Source of the DNA: Mycogone perniciosa
Lineage: Eukaryota; Ascomycota; Sordariomycetes; Hypocreales; Hypocreaceae
Direction of reading: 5' to 3'
Assembly: GCA_025331125.1 (NCBI GenBank)
Contig: JAOALB010000031.1
Coordinates: 340,650-404,649, forward strand
Length of the DNA: 64,000 bases
Shown here: one piece after another, positions 59,458-64,000 of the stretch
How positions within the stretch are numbered: the first letter of the stretch is position 1
Layout of the letters: the number at the start of each line of letters is the position of its first letter
The notes under the pieces: model-generated
Seen by the model: only the letters and a program-made list of their open reading frames with translations
Database searches by the model: none
Told to the model about the DNA's origin: nothing
Made by a program: the position numbers and the translations under genes

Positions 59458-60500
59458 TGAAAGTCGGCGACAGATTACTGTGGCCTTGTATCTGACGACC
59501 AGGCCCCTCATATCTACCTAAATGACGATGAACAGGTAACAAACATCGTGGGGGTCAGTTTCGATATAGACAGCATTACAGGTTTCCCAAGCAATCTTGC
59601 TGTGGCTAAGAAAGGGATTCGATAGCTGCCTACCCAGATACCAGTTTCGGATCTTCAGTCTGATCTCCACCTACGGCCGAGACAAGTTCATTACTTGGAT
59701 ACGGCCGGGAAGGAGCATCAAGTTCACCGGCCTGTATACAAAATCCCACACTACACGCTCGGCCGTCTTATTGGCTTTGAAGAAATATCATTTTATTTCC
59801 TCTTTCCTCAACTATACCGCGTCTAGTCGTCTGCGGGATGAAGATTTCTAAGCGTGGATGGATGACACCTTGCTCCCCATTATGCACAAGCATTATAGCA
59901 GCTCCCATATCCAACACTATCTGTCCAGTTATGACCACACTCGCCAGCCGTATTTCACCATCCCCTCGCAGGACATGGCCGGGTCCCTCCGGGCATCGGT
60001 TAACAGGCATTGCTTCCTGTTCGAGTTCATCAGATCGGCTACATCGCTCAAGTTCTCGCTCCCTGAGACGGCAGTGCTGTTGGTGGCGCTTAGGGGCCTT
60101 CGGTTCCCGTATATGTCGGCCTTGATGTCCTTGGAAGGCGTGCTGTACAGGAACAGGTAGAAAATAACACAGCGCCACATCGCGCCGGCCGTATCGGATA
60201 GCGATGAGGCGGGCAATGAAGCTGGTGACGGAGACTCTGGGGTGGAAGGCGGCCCGGACTTGGTATGAGCAGCACCATACATGGGCGAAGTGAAGCGCTG
60301 CGGGAGGCGAGTCCTTGCTACTCCATTCCAATTGAAACCCCCCGAGTAGCCTGTACTTTGCGTGCGCAGTACTTCGTAAATGTTGGCGCATATCAGTCAG
60401 CTTCGTTTCTCTTCGTCATATAACTGTCAGGCAGCAATATAAGGACATGAGAGAGCTCCAAATATCATCTTGGCTCGAGCTTGCATATAGATAAGTCAGG
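59458..60500 (+). pseudogene. Broken ORF of a repeated fungal family, C-terminal part
   Basis: Continues the gene split by the retroposon. Reading through breaks: V-S-F-D-I-D-S-I-T-G-F-P-S-N-L-A-V-A-K, then K-G-I-R-stop-L-P-T-Q (TAG where TGG would give W), H-Y-L-D-T-A-G-K, I-P-H-Y-T-L-G-R-L-I-G-F-E, then after a frameshift S-R-L-R-D-E-D-F-stop-A-W-M-D (TAA where CAA would give Q) and S-S-S-H-I-Q-H-Y. Stops are single-base G-to-A or C-to-T changes. The end (60295-60500) is shared with 51625-51880. The large minus-strand frame over 59768-60391 is a shadow. Function unknown. Confidence 0.6.
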
Positions 60501-61007
60501 ACAGAGTTACTGATTCGCTGAGATAGACAAGGATTCTCATGCCATGGGACCCTATCAACGCCAGTTAACAACTTCCATTACAGTAAGAAGGGACACTTAG
60601 GAAGAGAACTCTGTAGGTTTCGCTGCGGTTTCTCGCCGCACTGTTGGCCCAGAGCTGGCCGAGCCCGAGGGTGCCCTATCTCTCGATTAGAACAATCAAA
60701 GAGTCGGGTGGTTTTCATAACCCAAATCCCTCTTTGTGGTAGAACAGCTGGTACGAGGCCGACTAAGGAGCGACGCGGTTGCGTTGTGGCGCGTGTTGTG
60801 ATGCGGTCTCACGGTCACGCCAACACGAAATCGTCCGTATCGCAGCAGCGCCTGCTCCAGAACGTCACACATCTCTAGTATTGCTATTTAACCAGCTTAT
60901 AATCGAATCGAGTGAACAGTTAGACTACCCGAATCTCAATAGTTCTCAGACTGTCCTATCGTTTGACCTATAAGCCAATACATTGCTTGATTCAAATGAA
61001 AAAGAAA
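60501..61007. other. Non-coding DNA, no gene recognised
   Basis: Short frames only. Lies between the repeated-family remnant and the Gag pseudogene. Confidence 0.4.
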
Positions 61008-62147
61008 TTAACTGTGTCGTGCGTGAGATCCAAAAGACTCGCATCCCATGAGAATTCCCCCGTGTACGGCGGCAGGTCGGCGGCAGCGAAGACACACATC
61101 ACGATAATCTTCCATCTCATATTCCGAAGCATTGCGCAGTTTTCCTCGAAGGTGCTGGGGAACCTGAGGTTCGGTGTCCCAACAGGGCTTATTGCACGAG
61201 AGCGAAAATTGTTGTGCGTCTGTAGTGGGTGTGTTCACACTCATTTAGCCCCGTCACGGTTCAGCCGTTTGGTAGGTAGTCATACCTTTTGAGAGTGGCA
61301 CTAGGATGTCCCAGAAATCTAAAGCGGCTTGGGCAATATCCGCGAGGCTTTTGCTGTAATAGTCGACCAAGTCTCGTTGCCTTATAAATTCGTAAACTTT
61401 TGGTGGCATCATCTGCATGAAATGTTCGTTGATTGTATATTCCAGTAGGGCCGGTCTGTCCATAATCTTGGCCATTTCGTTGACTCTATCTGCTCGAAGT
61501 CTAAATCGCAGGATGAAGTCCTTTCCTTGTGCGCCTTCCATTCGGAGCGCTTTCAACTGTCTGATTTGGTCATCCAAAAGACTTGGCGTGAAGAATATAG
61601 CATCGAGACGAGCAATTAGCTCCGCGACGGTTGCTTCCCAGGTTGCTTTAACAAGACTTTGAGCATCCCAGTAGTGACCAATTGACACGATTTCCCCGGT
61701 GAACCGCAACAGAACTCTGTTGATGGCAGGCAAGATTTGCCATGGTTGTACAATTACCGATTGGGAGAAGCGGAGGAATGCTGCTCTCCAGTTCAAGTAG
61801 TTGCTTGGGTCGTCAAACTTGGGAACATCTGTGGTTTTAAAGAGGTATTCATATGTCCTTCCGTTCCCCTTGACTTCAATCTGGATAAGCTGTCTGACGT
61901 GTTGAATAGACTTGTTCCACGATTGGGTTTTCTCGTCTCCCAGACCCAGAGCTAGCTCCACTGGGTGTTCGCAGCTAGTCGCTTGTGGCTTACTATTTAG
62001 TGCCTGAAAGGAGGTCTGGAGCTGACTGATGACCGTTTGGAAGTCGACTGGGCCAGCCAGCGGCGTCCGGAGTTCTGCTGGGATAGTGTTGAGAATCTCC
62101 AGCAGTTGGGTCTGGTCGATATGGGCGGTGAACTTTACACCTGCCAT
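61008..62147 (-). pseudogene. Retrotransposon Gag-like polyprotein with in-frame stops
   Basis: From ATG 62147 (M-A-G-V-K-F) a frame of about 297 residues runs to TGA at 61256-61254. It continues in the same frame through a second stop, TAA at 61247-61245, to 61008. The middle contains P-K-F-D-D-P-S-N-Y-L-N-W-R-A-A-F and later Q-L-K-A-L-R-M-E-G-A-Q-G-K-D-F-I-L-R-F, the style of retroelement Gag capsid regions. The segment after the stops has V-P-Q-H-L-R-G-K-L and C-L-R-C-R-R-P-A-A-V-H, a partial zinc-knuckle-like motif. Two closely spaced stops (for example CGA to TGA, CAA to TAA) suggest light RIP damage. No pol was found downstream. An upstream ATG at 62189 is less likely. Confidence 0.65.
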
Positions 62148-62900
62148 GATTGACAAACGATTTGGACTCTTGAGGTTATATATTTGCACGTTGTACTTAT
62201 CGTTTGTTTCTTCTTACGTTATTGTGAAACCACCAAGAGATTGGACGTGGATGGCTGTATTGCCTGCGTTGGCTGCCGTCAATTAGTGAAATGGAAGGAA
62301 AAGAGTTCAAATGCGGGGGTGGTAGTAATCGTGCCACGCCCCACTTATTTGCAGGTTCGGTTTCCTCCCAGCTCATAAGTTGGTGCTCCCTGGCCACCTG
62401 TCGGATAACATCGGTCTAGTTGTTGGAATAAGCAAAAATGTGTATGCAAGGGAACCTGTGATCTGACGTGAGGTGAAACAGAACGCGCGGCGTTCTGTTT
62501 CTAGGATAAAATGGCTGGCAGAGAATCCAATGGAGATGGAGGAGGACAGAGAACAATTGATTGCAATTCTAGGCCCCAATTTTCTGCTGTGATCAAGCTG
62601 ACTACATGACTAGGTTTTCCAACAATGTACATATACACCTTATCAAGAAATGAAACTAGCTCAGTACGTCCCTCGCCCCGACGGAGGATTGGTATTGCTT
62701 GCGAGCCGTCCGGGCTCAATGCTGCAAAAGGACGTAGTCCTGAGCAAGAGCGCTATACCCTGTGAGGAGGTCAGTCTCTGTCAATTCTGGCTGTCTAGAG
62801 TACTGGAAATAAGCTTTAAAGGCTTCTCTGAGAATTATGACGGCTATAGAAGAATCAGAAAAATTAGTAAAATTAGTAAATAAAAAAATCTGTCCATGTG
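62148..62900. other. 5' flank of Gag pseudogene, no gene recognised
   Basis: Would hold the leader or LTR of the Gag element, but no matching terminal repeat was found. Contains the perfect hairpin at 62475-62501 and, at its right end, an AAAATTAGT repeat (about 62859-62879) followed by A7, resembling a retroposon tail. Confidence 0.4.
62475..62501. repeat. Perfect 12 bp inverted repeat with 3 nt loop
   Basis: GAAACAGAACGC (62475-62486), loop GCG, GCGTTCTGTTTC (62490-62501). Much longer than expected by chance; could be an LTR/leader RNA stem or a transposon terminus remnant. Confidence 0.75.
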
Positions 62901-63925
62901 TAGTTTGTATGTATGACGGCGCAACCGCTGTGGCAAATCAATAACAATTATGTCTTTATCGCCTTTATTCTCCGGCTAATATACGATATCGGTATCTAAG
63001 ATATCGTCAGCGTAGATACATATAAAATTGATCCTAATTCGCTTACTGTTTATATTCTATGGTTTATTAAACTTATAGAGGTCTAACCTCTTATTCTTAA
63101 TGTTTTTAAGTAAAGAATAGTATATCTAGGCAGCAATTGCCTAGCTAGTATAGCTAGTACCCCAGACCTTATACTAAAGCCGAGCAGCAGGGGTCTACAC
63201 TATTATCTTATTATCCCTTACCTTAAGCTATCTATAGTACTAATATAAGGGATCTTTATTAAGCGGCCAGGTAAAATTGTCTGGTCTATTATAGAAGGGG
63301 TAATAAAAGGGTTTCTATAATTTCGTAACAATATTAGGCTTTTTAATCTCCAGTAAATACAGATAAAGTGCGCCTATATAGTAATGCAAAAAGCCTAAAG
63401 GAGGATTATTAATAATGTTTGCAGAGATAATAAAATTAGCTGGATAGTGGATTTTTCGAGTAATAAATTAAGGAATAGTATTATTATTAATCCATACCTT
63501 AGTTTTAATAACATCTATATAAGTATAGGACTGCACTAATACAATATATATCTTATTGATATAAGGTTTGTGCGATAGGTTCTGGAATATATATAATATT
63601 GTTATTAATTTTAATATAGTATTTTCTATATTTAAAATATTGCTAAGCTTTAAAGTAGGTATATATTTTTAGCTGTCTGTTAGGGATAAGTTTCTTATAT
63701 TAGGTAGGGTTATTAAATATAATCTTATCCAGGTAGCGAAAGTCTTTTATATTATCGGTATTAGCGATCTAGAGGACCTTATCCAACTACCCACCATTAT
63801 CAGCTATATTTTGCTATTAAAGGATATACTGGTTAGGCTATATATAATACTGCAATATATTCGTTTAACTATAACTATTTACTTTTATATAATAGTATAT
63901 ATATAAGACTTAGTCTTTGCGGCTG
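62901..63925. repeat. Moderately AT-rich degenerate DNA
   Basis: Composition falls toward AT from about 62.95 kb. Stop-rich in all frames. Probably a RIP-mutated transposon, read most plausibly on the minus strand, but no motif could be fixed. Confidence 0.45.
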
Positions 63926-64000
63926 TCACGACCCGACCAGGCCAAGGCCCGGGTCCGGAAGAATATCGGAACGACGGGCCAATAAGAACATGATCACTAG
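63926..64000 (+). repeat. Probable LTR start at window edge
   Basis: TGTCACGACCCGACCAGGCC begins an abruptly GC-rich stretch after AT-rich DNA. TGTCACGACCC-type starts are typical of fungal Ty3/gypsy LTRs. The rest lies outside the window. Unlike its neighbours it shows no RIP, so the element may be young. Confidence 0.5.

Noticed and set aside
59768..60391. 207-codon minus-strand frame
   Set aside because: Lies opposite readable blocks of the repeated-family pseudogene; histidine/arginine-rich and without motif, typical of an antisense shadow.

Overview
The window reads as nuclear DNA of a filamentous ascomycete (Pezizomycotina). The three spliced genes carry 51-69 bp introns with GT...AG ends and, in several, CTAAC/CTGAC-like branch sites, and they belong to families typical of that group. 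The DNA is sharply two-part. Long, extremely AT-rich blocks (about 1-5.2, 14.6-20.6, 24.1-44.6 and 62.9-63.9 kb) alternate with base-balanced islands. The AT-rich blocks still contain recognisable Ty3/gypsy retrotransposon remains whose codons changed in the C-to-T/G-to-A direction, the pattern expected from repeat-induced point mutation (RIP).

Layout. 1-5346: body and 3' LTR of a RIP-mutated gypsy element. 5.3-14.6 kb island: an intact Dal5/allantoate-permease-type MFS transporter (10 exons, minus strand) and a divergently transcribed intact FAD monooxygenase of the salicylate-hydroxylase type (7 exons, plus strand). They share an 872 bp promoter region with several GATAA motifs and a CGG-N7-CCG site. 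14.9-16.3 kb: 3' piece of a second gypsy family with one 172 bp LTR. 20.6-24.1 kb islet: one intact 4-exon cytochrome P450. 25.1-32.0 kb: a full-length copy of that second gypsy family on the minus strand, with two 172 bp LTRs, a polypurine tract, reverse transcriptase and integrase remnants. 32-44.6 kb: more RIP-mutated repeats, including an internally deleted copy of the first gypsy family. 44.6-63 kb: base-balanced DNA that is mostly a graveyard of transposon pieces (LINE RT and LINE ORF1, a Gag with in-frame stops, a repeated fungal ORF family) but holds one large intact two-exon gene, a fungal-rhodopsin/SAT4 domain fused to a FucP-type sugar transporter. 63926-64000: probable start of another LTR.

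How it fits together. The transporter/monooxygenase pair looks like a small uptake-and-hydroxylation module for an aromatic or nitrogen-containing acid (inference). The P450 and the SAT4-FucP fusion stand alone. The most unusual find is a short retroposon at 58786-59457. It has a 12-14 bp target-site duplication, an (AAAC)n tail and an array of five small hairpins, four of which have GNRA-type loops. A 5'-truncated copy at 56193-56443 in the opposite orientation has its own 12 bp target-site duplication. No rRNA, tRNA or CRISPR array was recognised.
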